Shown piece after piece: positions 47,414 to 55,719 of a stretch of 64,000 nucleotides of DNA; the first letter of the stretch is position 1; every line of letters begins with the position of its first letter. The DNA is from Streptomyces sp. V4I2. Its GTDB lineage: Bacteria; Actinomycetota; Actinomycetes; Streptomycetales; Streptomycetaceae. The notes below the pieces were generated by a model. That model was given only the letters and a program-made list of their open reading frames with translations. It did no database searches and was not told the DNA's origin. The DNA is taken from positions 6,076,001 through 6,140,000 of the forward strand of contig NZ_JAUSZM010000003.1 of the NCBI RefSeq assembly GCF_030817655.1, written 5' to 3'. Made by a program: the position numbers and the translations under genes.

Positions 47414-48364
47414 GTGACCACGCTCGCGCTCGGCCCCGAGTGGCTCAGCCCCGACTACCTCATCGAGACCTTCAGCCTGCCCGGCATCCTGCTGATCGTC
47501 TTCGCCGAGTCCGGTCTCTTCGCGTTCCTGCCCGGCGACTCGCTGCTGTTCACCGCGGGGCTCTTCGTGGCTGAGGGGAACTACATCACCCAGCCCCTGT
47601 GGCTGGTCTGCACGCTGATCGTGCTCGCCGCCGTCATCGGCGACCAGGTGGGCTACATGATCGGCAAGTTCTTCGGCCCGAGGCTGTTCAGCCGCCCCAA
47701 CTCCAAGCTCTTCAAACAGGAGAACCTGGAGAAGGCCCACGAGTTCATGGAGAAGTACGGCCCCAAGGCGATCGTCCTCGCCCGCTTCGTACCGATCGTG
47801 CGCACCTTCGCCCCCATCGTGGCGGGTGCCGGCCGCATGCAGTACCGCACCTTCCTCACGTACAACATCATCGGCGGCGTCGCCTGGGGCACCGGCGTCA
47901 CCCTCGCCGGCTACTGGCTCGGCCAGATCGACTTCATCAAGACGAACGTCGAGGCGATCCTCATCCTGATCGTGATCGTCTCCGTGGTCCCGATCGCCAT
48001 CGAGTACCTCCGCGAACGCTCCAAGAAGAAGCGCGCCGCTGCGCAGGCCCCGGCCGCCGCCTACCAGCCCCCGGCCATGGACGACGCGACGACCCAACTC
48101 CGCCGCATCCCCCCGACGGACCAGCCGTACGGCGACCAGGGGAACCAGAGCCAGCAGGGCCACCAGCAGGGCGACCAGGGCCGGCAGCAGTACGGCTACG
48201 ACCAGTACTACGGCCAGCCCTCGCAGCCGCAACAGCAACAGCAACAGCCGTACGCCCCGCAGTACCCGCAGGGCTCCCAGCAGTACCCGCAGGGCTACGG
48301 ACAGGACCAGTACGGCGCACAGCAGGGCAACAACCAGCAGGACCCCTACAACCAGGGTTACTGA
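47414..48364 (+). CDS. DedA-family membrane protein with Q/Y-rich tail
   Basis: The 316-residue protein has the DedA core: IVFAESGLFAFLPGDSLLFT, VIGDQVGYMIGKFFG, ARFVPIVRTFAPIVAGAGRM and several spans to about residue 200. DedA proteins are lipid scramblases or transporters in the cytoplasmic membrane. The last 110 residues are cytoplasmic and strikingly rich in Gln, Tyr, Gly and Pro (QSQQGHQQGDQGRQQYGYD, QPQQQQQQPYAPQYPQGSQQ). The GTG start follows GCAGGAGCC. Confidence 0.85.
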   Translation: MTTLALGPEWLSPDYLIETFSLPGILLIVFAESGLFAFLPGDSLLFTAGLFVAEGNYITQPLWLVCTLIVLAAVIGDQVGYMIGKFFGPRLFSRPNSKLFKQENLEKAHEFMEKYGPKAIVLARFVPIVRTFAPIVAGAGRMQYRTFLTYNIIGGVAWGTGVTLAGYWLGQIDFIKTNVEAILILIVIVSVVPIAIEYLRERSKKKRAAAQAPAAAYQPPAMDDATTQLRRIPPTDQPYGDQGNQSQQGHQQGDQGRQQYGYDQYYGQPSQPQQQQQQPYAPQYPQGSQQYPQGYGQDQYGAQQGNNQQDPYNQGY

Positions 48365-48427
48365 CAGGCGGCCAAGGGGATCGGGGCCATGTCGCTGTCG
48401 GCCCCGAGGCTCGTGGGCACCCGGCGT

Positions 48428-50167
48428 TCAGAACCCGCGCGTCCGCTTCGCGGCCCGCCGCCCCGCCGCACTCCCCGCTCCCGGCAACCGCAGGAACAGC
48501 CGCGAGATCTCCGACCCGAGATTGACCCCGATGGCGATGGCCATCGCGAGCGCCGCCGCCTTGGACAGCGACACCAGCCCCTCGTCGACCTGGTTCTGCG
48601 CGATGGACAACAGCCCGAAGTACGTCGCGGAACCCGGCAGGAGGGGCCCGATCGCCGCGGTCGTATAGGGCAGCGCGGAGGCGAACCGGTACCGGGACAG
48701 CATCTGGCCGAACAGACCGACCAGCCCCGCCGCCACCGCAGTGGAAGCGACCGGCGAGAGCTCCCCCGTGTAGTGCATCGCGCCGTACACCGACCAGGCG
48801 ACCCCGCCGTTGAGCGTCACCGCCAGCACGGTGGACCGTTCCTGCTGGAGCAGCACCGCGAAGGTCAGGGACAGCAGCATCGACGCGCCGATCTGCCACA
48901 GCGGATCCTTGCCGATGCCCAGGGCGGCGTCCGGGTTGAGGCTGGCGCCGAGCTGCACGCCCACGTAGAGCATGATCAGCACGCCGACGACAATGCCGAC
49001 GAAGAGGTACATGACCTCGAGCAGGCGCGCGGAGGCGGTGATGTAGAAGCCGGTCAGACCGTCCTGGACGCCCGCCACCAGCGCCCGCCCGGGCAGCAGG
49101 GCGAACAGTCCACCGGTGACGACCGCGGAGGCCTTCACGTCCACATGCGCGAGGGTCAGCGCGATCCCTATCGCGGCCGGCGGCATCGCGGCCACGGTGA
49201 ACTGGTAGAACTCCGGCAGCCCACGCCCCGCACACAGCCACGCCAGCCGGTCGCCGAGCATCGCGCCGAGCGCGGCCGCGACGAAGACGATGTAGTCACC
49301 GCCGACGAGCACGGAGGCCGCACCCGCCAGCAGCCCGCTCGCGGTGGTCAGCACCCAGCCGGGATACGGGTGCCGGTTGCGCCGGATCTCCGCGAGCCGC
49401 CGGTACGCCTCCTCCAGGGAGATCGCCGTGTCCGGGTCGCTGAGGTCGTCGACCAGCCGGAACACGGCCGCCAGGCGCGTGTAGTCGGTGCCGCGGCGGC
49501 GGACCGTCCGGGAGGCCGTCACCGGGTCCTCCACCAGGGACGGCTGGTACGAGATCGACAGCAGGGTGAAGGTGACGTTCGGCTCGCAACGGTCCAGGCC
49601 GTAGGAGCGGCAGACCGCGAACATCGCCGCCTCCACGTCCTCCGCACCCTCACCACCGGCCAGCAGCAGCTCGCCGATACGCAGCGTCAGGTCGAGCACC
49701 CGCGGAACGGCCGGGCCCTCCTCCTCGACCTTCTGCAAGGGCTCCGGAGCGGGCCGCTCGGCCACCGGCATCCGCAGCATCGTGCGCATCCGGTCCTGCC
49801 AGGGCGCGTTCTTGGTGAGGCTGATCAGGGGGATGCCGGCCGCGGGAGTGAACGCGGCCGGAGCGTCCTGGGCGCTGTAGGTGCGCGGCGGGCTGAACGC
49901 CGACCCCTCGGACTCCGCCACGGGCGTCTGCGGCACGCCGAGCCCCTTGGGGACGGCGAACTCCGACGTCGTCTCGGACTCCGTGGCGACGCCCCCGGGC
50001 ACGGCCAGGCCCTCGGGAACCGCGAACTCCGACGTCGTGGCGGAATCGGCCGCATCCCCGGCGACCGCGGTGGGAGTGGCAAACCTGCTCCTGGCCTCGT
50101 CCGACCGCGGCTTGCGGTCCTCCGCGTCCCTCACTCCGTAGCGCTCCCTGTACGACACGTGCAGCAA
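48428..50167 (-). CDS. Threonine/serine exporter family protein (ThrE)
   Basis: The 579-residue protein has an N-terminal disordered region of about 140 residues, then a ThrE domain (VLDLTLRIGELLLAGGEGAE, DRCEPNVTFTLLSISY) and ten C-terminal spans (LTTASGLLAGAASVLVGGDY, FALLPGRALVAGVQDGLTGF). ThrE exports threonine and serine by proton antiport. The N-terminal part holds two near-identical segments around TTSEFAVPEGLAVP and TTSEFAVPKGLGVP. The start may be later; the disordered region has weak conservation. Confidence 0.82.
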   Translation of the reverse strand: MLHVSYRERYGVRDAEDRKPRSDEARSRFATPTAVAGDAADSATTSEFAVPEGLAVPGGVATESETTSEFAVPKGLGVPQTPVAESEGSAFSPPRTYSAQDAPAAFTPAAGIPLISLTKNAPWQDRMRTMLRMPVAERPAPEPLQKVEEEGPAVPRVLDLTLRIGELLLAGGEGAEDVEAAMFAVCRSYGLDRCEPNVTFTLLSISYQPSLVEDPVTASRTVRRRGTDYTRLAAVFRLVDDLSDPDTAISLEEAYRRLAEIRRNRHPYPGWVLTTASGLLAGAASVLVGGDYIVFVAAALGAMLGDRLAWLCAGRGLPEFYQFTVAAMPPAAIGIALTLAHVDVKASAVVTGGLFALLPGRALVAGVQDGLTGFYITASARLLEVMYLFVGIVVGVLIMLYVGVQLGASLNPDAALGIGKDPLWQIGASMLLSLTFAVLLQQERSTVLAVTLNGGVAWSVYGAMHYTGELSPVASTAVAAGLVGLFGQMLSRYRFASALPYTTAAIGPLLPGSATYFGLLSIAQNQVDEGLVSLSKAAALAMAIAIGVNLGSEISRLFLRLPGAGSAAGRRAAKRTRGF

Positions 50168-50189
50168 GCCTCAGTATGCGCACACATAC

Positions 50190-50227
50190 GCGAAGGGGCC
50201 GCACGCGCACGCGTGCGGCCCCTTCGC
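50190..50227. terminator. Terminator hairpin after ppa
   Basis: GCGAAGGGGCCGCACGC (50190-50206) and GCGTGCGGCCCCTTCGC (50211-50227) form a perfect 17-bp stem with a four-base loop. There is no T tract, as usual in this genus. It separates ppa from the ThrE gene on the same strand. Confidence 0.8.
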
Positions 50228-50237
50228 AACAGCAGGC

Positions 50238-50729
50238 TCAGTGACCGCCCTGGTCCTTGAAGCGCTTGTACGACCGCTCGATCTCGGCCTCGGCCTCGGT
50301 GCGGCCCACCCAGTCGGCGCCCTCGACCGACTTGCCGGGCTCCAGGTCCTTGTAGACCTCGAAGAAGTGCTGGATCTCCAGACGGTCGAACTCCGACACG
50401 TGGTGGATGTCCCGCAGGTGCTCCACGCGCGGGTCGTGCGCCGGGACGCACAGCAGCTTGTCGTCGCCGCCGGCCTCGTCCGTCATACGGAACATGCCGA
50501 TCGCGCGGCACTGGATGAGGCAGCCCGGGAAGGTCGGCTCGTCCAGGATGACCAGGGCGTCCAGCGGGTCTCCGTCCTCGCCGAGAGTGTTCTCGACGAA
50601 GCCGTAGTCGGCCGGGTAACTGGTCGAGGTGAAGAGGCGACGGTCCAGGCGGATCCGACCGGTCTCGTGGTCCACCTCGTACTTGTTCCGCGAACCCTTC
50701 GGAATCTCGATCGTGACGTCGAACTCCAC
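50238..50729 (-). CDS. ppa: Inorganic pyrophosphatase
   Basis: The 163-residue protein is a family I pyrophosphatase: FDVTIEIPKGSRNKYEVDHE, the catalytic DGDPLDALVI, and VEHLRDIHHVSEFDRLEIQ. It hydrolyses pyrophosphate with Mg2+ to drive biosynthetic reactions. GTG 50729 is chosen because GGAGGAG lies six bases upstream and the family starts at V/M-EFDVTIEIP; ATG 50744 lies on the binding site itself and is unlikely. Confidence 0.95.
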   Translation of the reverse strand: MEFDVTIEIPKGSRNKYEVDHETGRIRLDRRLFTSTSYPADYGFVENTLGEDGDPLDALVILDEPTFPGCLIQCRAIGMFRMTDEAGGDDKLLCVPAHDPRVEHLRDIHHVSEFDRLEIQHFFEVYKDLEPGKSVEGADWVGRTEAEAEIERSYKRFKDQGGH

Positions 50730-50808
50730 CGGTGGCTCCTCCATGATCAGCACATAGTTCTGGTGGTTAAGTGTCCCTCACGCAGGTGTGTGATCGCGAA
50801 AGGGGCTG

Positions 50809-52437
50809 GTGGTCGTGCCAGAGCGGAGGCCTTGGCGGGCCGCGAGACCGCATGTGACGCGGGTCGCGAACGCCGTACGACCGCGTCTGGCACAGGCCGC
50901 GGACGCCGTACGGCCACGTCTCGCGCGCGCCGCGACGGCCGCGAAGCCGCGGGTAGCGCGGATCACGCGGGCCGCGAAGCCGCAGGTCGCGCGGATCACG
51001 AGGCCGAAGACACCGAAGACCTGGCAGTACACCGCGGGCGCCGCCACCGCCGGACTGGCGCTGGCCGCCGCAGTGGTGACCGCCGCGGGCCCCTGGGACT
51101 CCACCGGTCAGCGTACGGCGGAGCGCGACCGGGCGGTCGCCCAGGAGCGAACGGGTGGCGCAGATCACGACGGCTCGTCCGGTTCGGCGGGCGGGGCGCC
51201 CCGGCCCGCCCCCAGCGCCGCCTCCGTGCTCGCCGGCCTCGGCGGTGCCACGAACGGCGTCAAGAGGGCCCCGACCGGCCCGGCCCTCGCCGAGGTTCTG
51301 ACCCCCCTCCTGAGGGATCCGGCGCTCGGTGCCCGCTCCACGGCGGCGGTCGTCGACGTCGCCACCGGCAAGCGGCTCTACGGCACGGGCGTCGACGAGG
51401 CCCTGACCCCCGCCTCCACCACCAAGATCGCCACCGCCGTCGCCGCCCTCTCCGCCCTGGGCGCCGACCACCGCCTCACCACCCGCGCCGCCCTCGAACC
51501 CGACACCGACGAACTCGTCCTCGTCGGCGGCGGCGACCCCACCCTCACCGCCCGGAAGGACGCCGAGGGCTGGGCGAGCCTGCGCACCCTCGCCGACGAC
51601 ACCGCCGCCGCCCTGAAGAAGCGCGACATCAACCAGGTCACGCTCTCGTACGACACCACCCTGTACGCCGGTCCGGAACGTCATCCCATCGGAGTCAACG
51701 ACAACCTCGCCCTCGTCACCGCCCTGATGGCCGACGAGGCCCGCACGGACGACTCCGCGAGCGGCCCCGCGCCACGCGTGCCGGACCCGGCGGCGGACGC
51801 GACCCGAAAGTTCGCCGCCTTCCTCGAGGACAACGGCATCAAGACGACGTCCCCCGGCCCCTCCAAGGCCACCGGCCGCGCCGAGTCCCTCGCCACGGTC
51901 TCCTCGCCGCCGCTCTCCGCCCTCGTCGAACGCATGCTCACCAACAGCGACAACGACATCGCCGAGGCCCTCGCCCGCCAGACGGCCGTCGCGACCGGCA
52001 AACGCGCCGACTTCGGCGGCGCCGGCCGGGCCATCGGCACCCAGCTGAAGAAACTCGGACTGCCCGCGTCGGGCGCCGCCTTCAAGGACGGCAGCGGCCT
52101 CGACCGCGACGACAGGCTCACGGCGGACCTCCTGACGGCCCTTCTGGTGAAGGCCGGCGACCCCACCCGCCCGGAACTCCGCCCCGCCCTCACCGGCCTC
52201 CCGGTGGCCGGCTTCACGGGCACCCTGACCAGCCGTTACACGGACGGCGCGGCAGGGATCGTACGAGCGAAGACGGGCACCTTGACCGGCGTGAACACGC
52301 TGGCGGGAACGGTGGTGGACCAGGACGGCCACCTGCTGGCCTTCGCGTTCCTCACGTCGAACACGACCGACCCGGCGGCGGCGCAGTCGGCGCTGGACAG
52401 GACCGCGACGGCTCTGGCGGCGTGCGGTTGCAGGTAA
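50809..52437 (+). CDS. dacB: D-alanyl-D-alanine carboxypeptidase/endopeptidase (PBP4 class)
   Basis: The 542-residue protein has the three serine-acylase motifs: S203-TTK, S380-D-N and K488-T-G, with the family insert between the first two. It trims or cleaves peptidoglycan cross-links outside the membrane. The N-terminus has a basic cytoplasmic segment of five 11-residue repeats (residues 11-65, pattern A-x-(R/K)-P-x-(V/L)-A/T-R), then a single span TAGAATAGLALAAAVVTAAG. Family proteins usually have a simple signal peptide. It diverges from ppa by a 79-bp gap. Confidence 0.88.
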   Translation: MVVPERRPWRAARPHVTRVANAVRPRLAQAADAVRPRLARAATAAKPRVARITRAAKPQVARITRPKTPKTWQYTAGAATAGLALAAAVVTAAGPWDSTGQRTAERDRAVAQERTGGADHDGSSGSAGGAPRPAPSAASVLAGLGGATNGVKRAPTGPALAEVLTPLLRDPALGARSTAAVVDVATGKRLYGTGVDEALTPASTTKIATAVAALSALGADHRLTTRAALEPDTDELVLVGGGDPTLTARKDAEGWASLRTLADDTAAALKKRDINQVTLSYDTTLYAGPERHPIGVNDNLALVTALMADEARTDDSASGPAPRVPDPAADATRKFAAFLEDNGIKTTSPGPSKATGRAESLATVSSPPLSALVERMLTNSDNDIAEALARQTAVATGKRADFGGAGRAIGTQLKKLGLPASGAAFKDGSGLDRDDRLTADLLTALLVKAGDPTRPELRPALTGLPVAGFTGTLTSRYTDGAAGIVRAKTGTLTGVNTLAGTVVDQDGHLLAFAFLTSNTTDPAAAQSALDRTATALAACGCR

Positions 52438-52499
52438 CGCGGTTCCGTCAACCTCGCGCGGCTCTGCCCCAAGCGGTAGCGCTCACGTACGGTTGACGC

Positions 52500-53624
52500 A
52501 TGACGAGCATCGGTGGTGCCGAGATGGTCGACTGGAATCTCGCGGTCGCGACCGCGACCCGGCTCGTACGGCCGGGCCCCGACGTGAGCCGTGACGAGGC
52601 CAGGGCCGTCGTCGCGGAGCTGCGTCGGCATGCCAAGGCCTCGGAGGGACACGTCCGGGGCTTCACTCGTTTGGGGACGGAAGACACTCATGACACCCCG
52701 GTCCTCGTCGTCGACCGACCGGGCTGGGTCCGGGCGAACGTCGCCGGCTTCCGGGAGCTGCTGAAGCCGCTGCTGGACAAGATGCAGGAACGGCGCGGCA
52801 GTACCCCCGGCGGCGCGGTCCTCGGCGCCGTCGGCGGCAAGGTGACGGGCGTCGAGCTGGGGATGCTGCTGTCCTTCCTGTCCTCGCGGGTCCTCGGCCA
52901 GTACGAGACCTTCGCCCCGGCCACCCGCGAACTCCCGGCGGGGGCGAACGGCGGCGGCCGTCTGCTCCTCGTCGCCCCGAACATCGTGCACGTGGAGCGC
53001 GAACTCGACGTACAGCCGCACGACTTCCGCCTGTGGGTGTGCCTGCACGAGGAGACGCACCGGACGCAGTTCACGGCCGTGCCCTGGCTGCGGGACCACC
53101 TGCAGGGCGAAATCCAGTCGTTCCTGGGGGAGACCGAGGTCGACCCCATGACCGTCCTGGAACGCGTCCGGGAGGCCGCCCAGTCGCTGGCCGGCGGGCG
53201 CCCCGAGGGCGAGGAGGACGAGGGCGGCAGGTCCATCGTGGAGATCGTGCAGACGCCCGCGCAGCGGGAGATCCTCGGCCGCCTCACCGCCGTGATGTCC
53301 CTGCTGGAGGGACACGCCGACTTCGTGATGGACGGGGTCGGTCCGGACGTCGTGCCGACGGTCGCCGAGATCCGCGAGAAGTTCCAGCAGCGTCGCGCCA
53401 AGGGGGCCTCCCGACTGGACATGGCCCTGCGCAAGCTGCTCGGGCTGGACGCCAAGCTCCGGCAGTACCGCGACGGCGAACGCTTCGTACGGTCCGTTGT
53501 CGACCAGGTCGGCATGGACGGCTTCAACCGCGTGTGGACGTCCCCGAACACCCTCCCGACGAAGACGGAGATCGCCAAACCGGCGGACTGGGTCGCGCGG
53601 GTGCATCGCAAGGCCGAGTCGTGA
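52500..53624 (+). CDS. Zinc-dependent metalloprotease, DUF2342 family
   Basis: The 374-residue protein has an HEETH zinc motif at residues 183-187 in WVCLHEETHRTQF and conserved segments LLLVAPNIVHVERELD and SLLEGHADFVMDGVG (second ligand region). The group is annotated as zinc-dependent metalloproteases; substrate unknown. It starts 62 bp after dacB and precedes tilS, an order I recall from Streptomyces. ATG 52500 follows a short TTGACGC. Confidence 0.85.
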   Translation: MTSIGGAEMVDWNLAVATATRLVRPGPDVSRDEARAVVAELRRHAKASEGHVRGFTRLGTEDTHDTPVLVVDRPGWVRANVAGFRELLKPLLDKMQERRGSTPGGAVLGAVGGKVTGVELGMLLSFLSSRVLGQYETFAPATRELPAGANGGGRLLLVAPNIVHVERELDVQPHDFRLWVCLHEETHRTQFTAVPWLRDHLQGEIQSFLGETEVDPMTVLERVREAAQSLAGGRPEGEEDEGGRSIVEIVQTPAQREILGRLTAVMSLLEGHADFVMDGVGPDVVPTVAEIREKFQQRRAKGASRLDMALRKLLGLDAKLRQYRDGERFVRSVVDQVGMDGFNRVWTSPNTLPTKTEIAKPADWVARVHRKAES

Positions 53625-53815
53625 ACAGTGCGCCGAGGTCATGAAGCGAATCCGGCCGACGGCAGGCGAACGCCCCTCCAATCACCCGTCCGAGGGACCG
53701 TGAGCGATGGGTAGGCGTGCAATGCTCGGGGAACGGCCCGGTTCTGTCACCATCTACACACTCTGAGTGACCGAACCCGGGCTCACCCCCGAAAACTTCA
53801 TGAAGGGAACCGGAC

Positions 53816-54913
53816 ATGGGTCCCCATCCTGCGGTCGCGGCGATACGCCTGGCGGTCCGCCGCGTCCTCCACGACATCCTCACCGAGCACAGCCGTACGA
53901 CGGCCGGTCGTACGACCGAGAGCAGTACGACCGAGAGTCGTACGACCGGAGACCCCGGCGCCTTTGACGACCCCCCGCACGAGCGCGCGCAGTCGCCGCT
54001 CGTGCTCGTGGCGTGCTCCGGCGGCGCCGACTCCATGGCCCTCGCCTCGGCCCTCGCCTTCGAAGCCCCCAAGCTCGGCCTCCGCGCCGGTGGTATCACC
54101 GTCGACCACGGCCTGCAGCCCGGCTCCGACCTGCGCGCCGACGAGGTCGTCCTGCGGCTGCGCGAACTCGGCCTCGACCCGGTCGAGTCCACCGCCGTGG
54201 CCGTCGGCCGCGAAGGCGGACCCGAGGCGGCCGCCCGTGACGCCCGCTACGCCGCCCTCGACGCGGCCGCCGAACGCCATGGCGCCCTCGCCGTCCTCCT
54301 CGGCCACACGCGCGACGACCAGGCCGAGACCGTCCTGCTGGGTCTCGCCCGCGGCTCCGGCATCCGCTCCCTGTCCGGAATGGCCGCTGTTTCCGGGGGT
54401 CCGGGGGCCGCCCGCCGTTACCGCCGCCCCTTCCTCCAGCTCGACCGGCAGACCGCCCGCAAGGCCTGCATGGTCCAGTCCCTGCCTGTCTGGGACGACC
54501 CGCACAACGCAGACCCGGCGTACACCCGCTCCCGGCTGCGCCACGAGGGCCTGCCCGCGCTGGAGAAGGCGCTCGGCAAAGGCGTCGTGGAGGCCCTCGC
54601 CCGTACGGCCCAGCTCTCCCGCGACGACGCCGACGCCCTCGACGCCTGGGCCGGTCAGGCCGAGGCCGCCGTCCGGGACGCCGCAGGGCTGCTGGAGTGC
54701 GCCAAGCTCTACGCCCTGCCGCCCGCCGTACGCCGTCGCATCCTGCGCCGCGCCGCCATTGAGGCCGGCGCCCCGGCGGGCTCGTTGTTCGCGCGTCACA
54801 TCGAGGAAGTCGACCGGCTGATCACCGGCTGGCGCGGCCAGGGAGCCATCAATCTCCCGGGCAAGGTCGTGGCCCAGCGGCAGGGTGGCAGACTGGTGAT
54901 TCGGCAAGGCTGA
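53816..54913 (+). CDS. tilS: tRNA(Ile)-lysidine synthase
   Basis: The 365-residue protein has the ATP pyrophosphatase P-loop SGGADS at 68-73 and segments GHTRDDQAETVLLGLARGSG and RRPFLQLDRQTARK. It converts the wobble cytidine of tRNA-Ile(CAU) to lysidine so that AUA codons are read. Residues 27-50 are a Thr/Ser/Arg-rich insertion encoded by repeated GTACGAC. The ATG follows GAAGGGAACCGGAC. Its stop is 58 bp before hpt. Confidence 0.93.
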   Translation: MGPHPAVAAIRLAVRRVLHDILTEHSRTTAGRTTESSTTESRTTGDPGAFDDPPHERAQSPLVLVACSGGADSMALASALAFEAPKLGLRAGGITVDHGLQPGSDLRADEVVLRLRELGLDPVESTAVAVGREGGPEAAARDARYAALDAAAERHGALAVLLGHTRDDQAETVLLGLARGSGIRSLSGMAAVSGGPGAARRYRRPFLQLDRQTARKACMVQSLPVWDDPHNADPAYTRSRLRHEGLPALEKALGKGVVEALARTAQLSRDDADALDAWAGQAEAAVRDAAGLLECAKLYALPPAVRRRILRRAAIEAGAPAGSLFARHIEEVDRLITGWRGQGAINLPGKVVAQRQGGRLVIRQG

Positions 54914-54974
54914 ATCCCGGCCTCTCCGTGCACCTCGGCGAGGGGCAGGGCAGCCGGTTGGACGACCGAAAGTG

Positions 54975-55535
54975 ATGCGGGTGGACGCGAAAGACATGGG
55001 TGCCGACCTCAAGTCGGTGCTCATCACCAAGGAAGAGATCGACGCGAAGCTCACGGAGCTCGCCGCGAAGATCGACGCGGAGTACGCGGGCAAGGATCTG
55101 CTGATCGTCGGCGTCCTCAAGGGCGCGGTGATGGTCATGGCGGACCTCGCCCGGGCGCTGTCCACCCCCGTCACCATGGACTGGATGGCTGTGTCGTCGT
55201 ACGGCGCGGGCACCCAGTCCTCCGGCGTGGTGCGGATCCTCAAGGACCTCGACACCGACATCAAGGGCAAGCACGTCCTGATCGTCGAGGACATCATCGA
55301 CTCCGGACTGACCCTGTCCTGGCTGATCTCCAACCTCGGCTCGCGCGAGCCCGCATCCCTCAAGGTGTGCACTCTGCTGCGCAAGCCCGAGGCCGCCAAG
55401 GTCGCCATCGACGTCCAGTGGGTCGGCTTCGACATCCCGAACGAGTTCGTCGTCGGTTACGGCCTCGACTACGCCGAGAAGTACCGCAACCTCCCGTTCG
55501 TCGGTACGCTCGCGCCCCACGTCTACGGCGGCTGA
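54975..55535 (+). CDS. hpt: Hypoxanthine phosphoribosyltransferase
   Basis: The 186-residue purine salvage enzyme has the PRPP motif VLIVEDIIDSGLTL and the flexible-loop segment MDWMAVSSYGAGTQSSG. It converts hypoxanthine or guanine with PRPP into nucleotides. ATG 54975 is preferred to a GTG immediately before it. It sits between tilS and ftsH, a conserved arrangement across many bacteria. Confidence 0.93.
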   Translation: MRVDAKDMGADLKSVLITKEEIDAKLTELAAKIDAEYAGKDLLIVGVLKGAVMVMADLARALSTPVTMDWMAVSSYGAGTQSSGVVRILKDLDTDIKGKHVLIVEDIIDSGLTLSWLISNLGSREPASLKVCTLLRKPEAAKVAIDVQWVGFDIPNEFVVGYGLDYAEKYRNLPFVGTLAPHVYGG

Positions 55536-55719
55536 GCCAGACAGCCCAAGCCCTGTAAGACGATCGGGAACCCCAGCGGGTTTCGCGCCGTTGGAGCATG
55601 CAGACGGGTTCACCGGCTGTCCTGTGCGGCTTCGGTCCACAATGCTGGGGTACCGTCAGAAGAACTGTCTTATCAAACTCACTATGGCAGGAGGGACGGG
55701 GCGGCACCGCTCCGTATGG

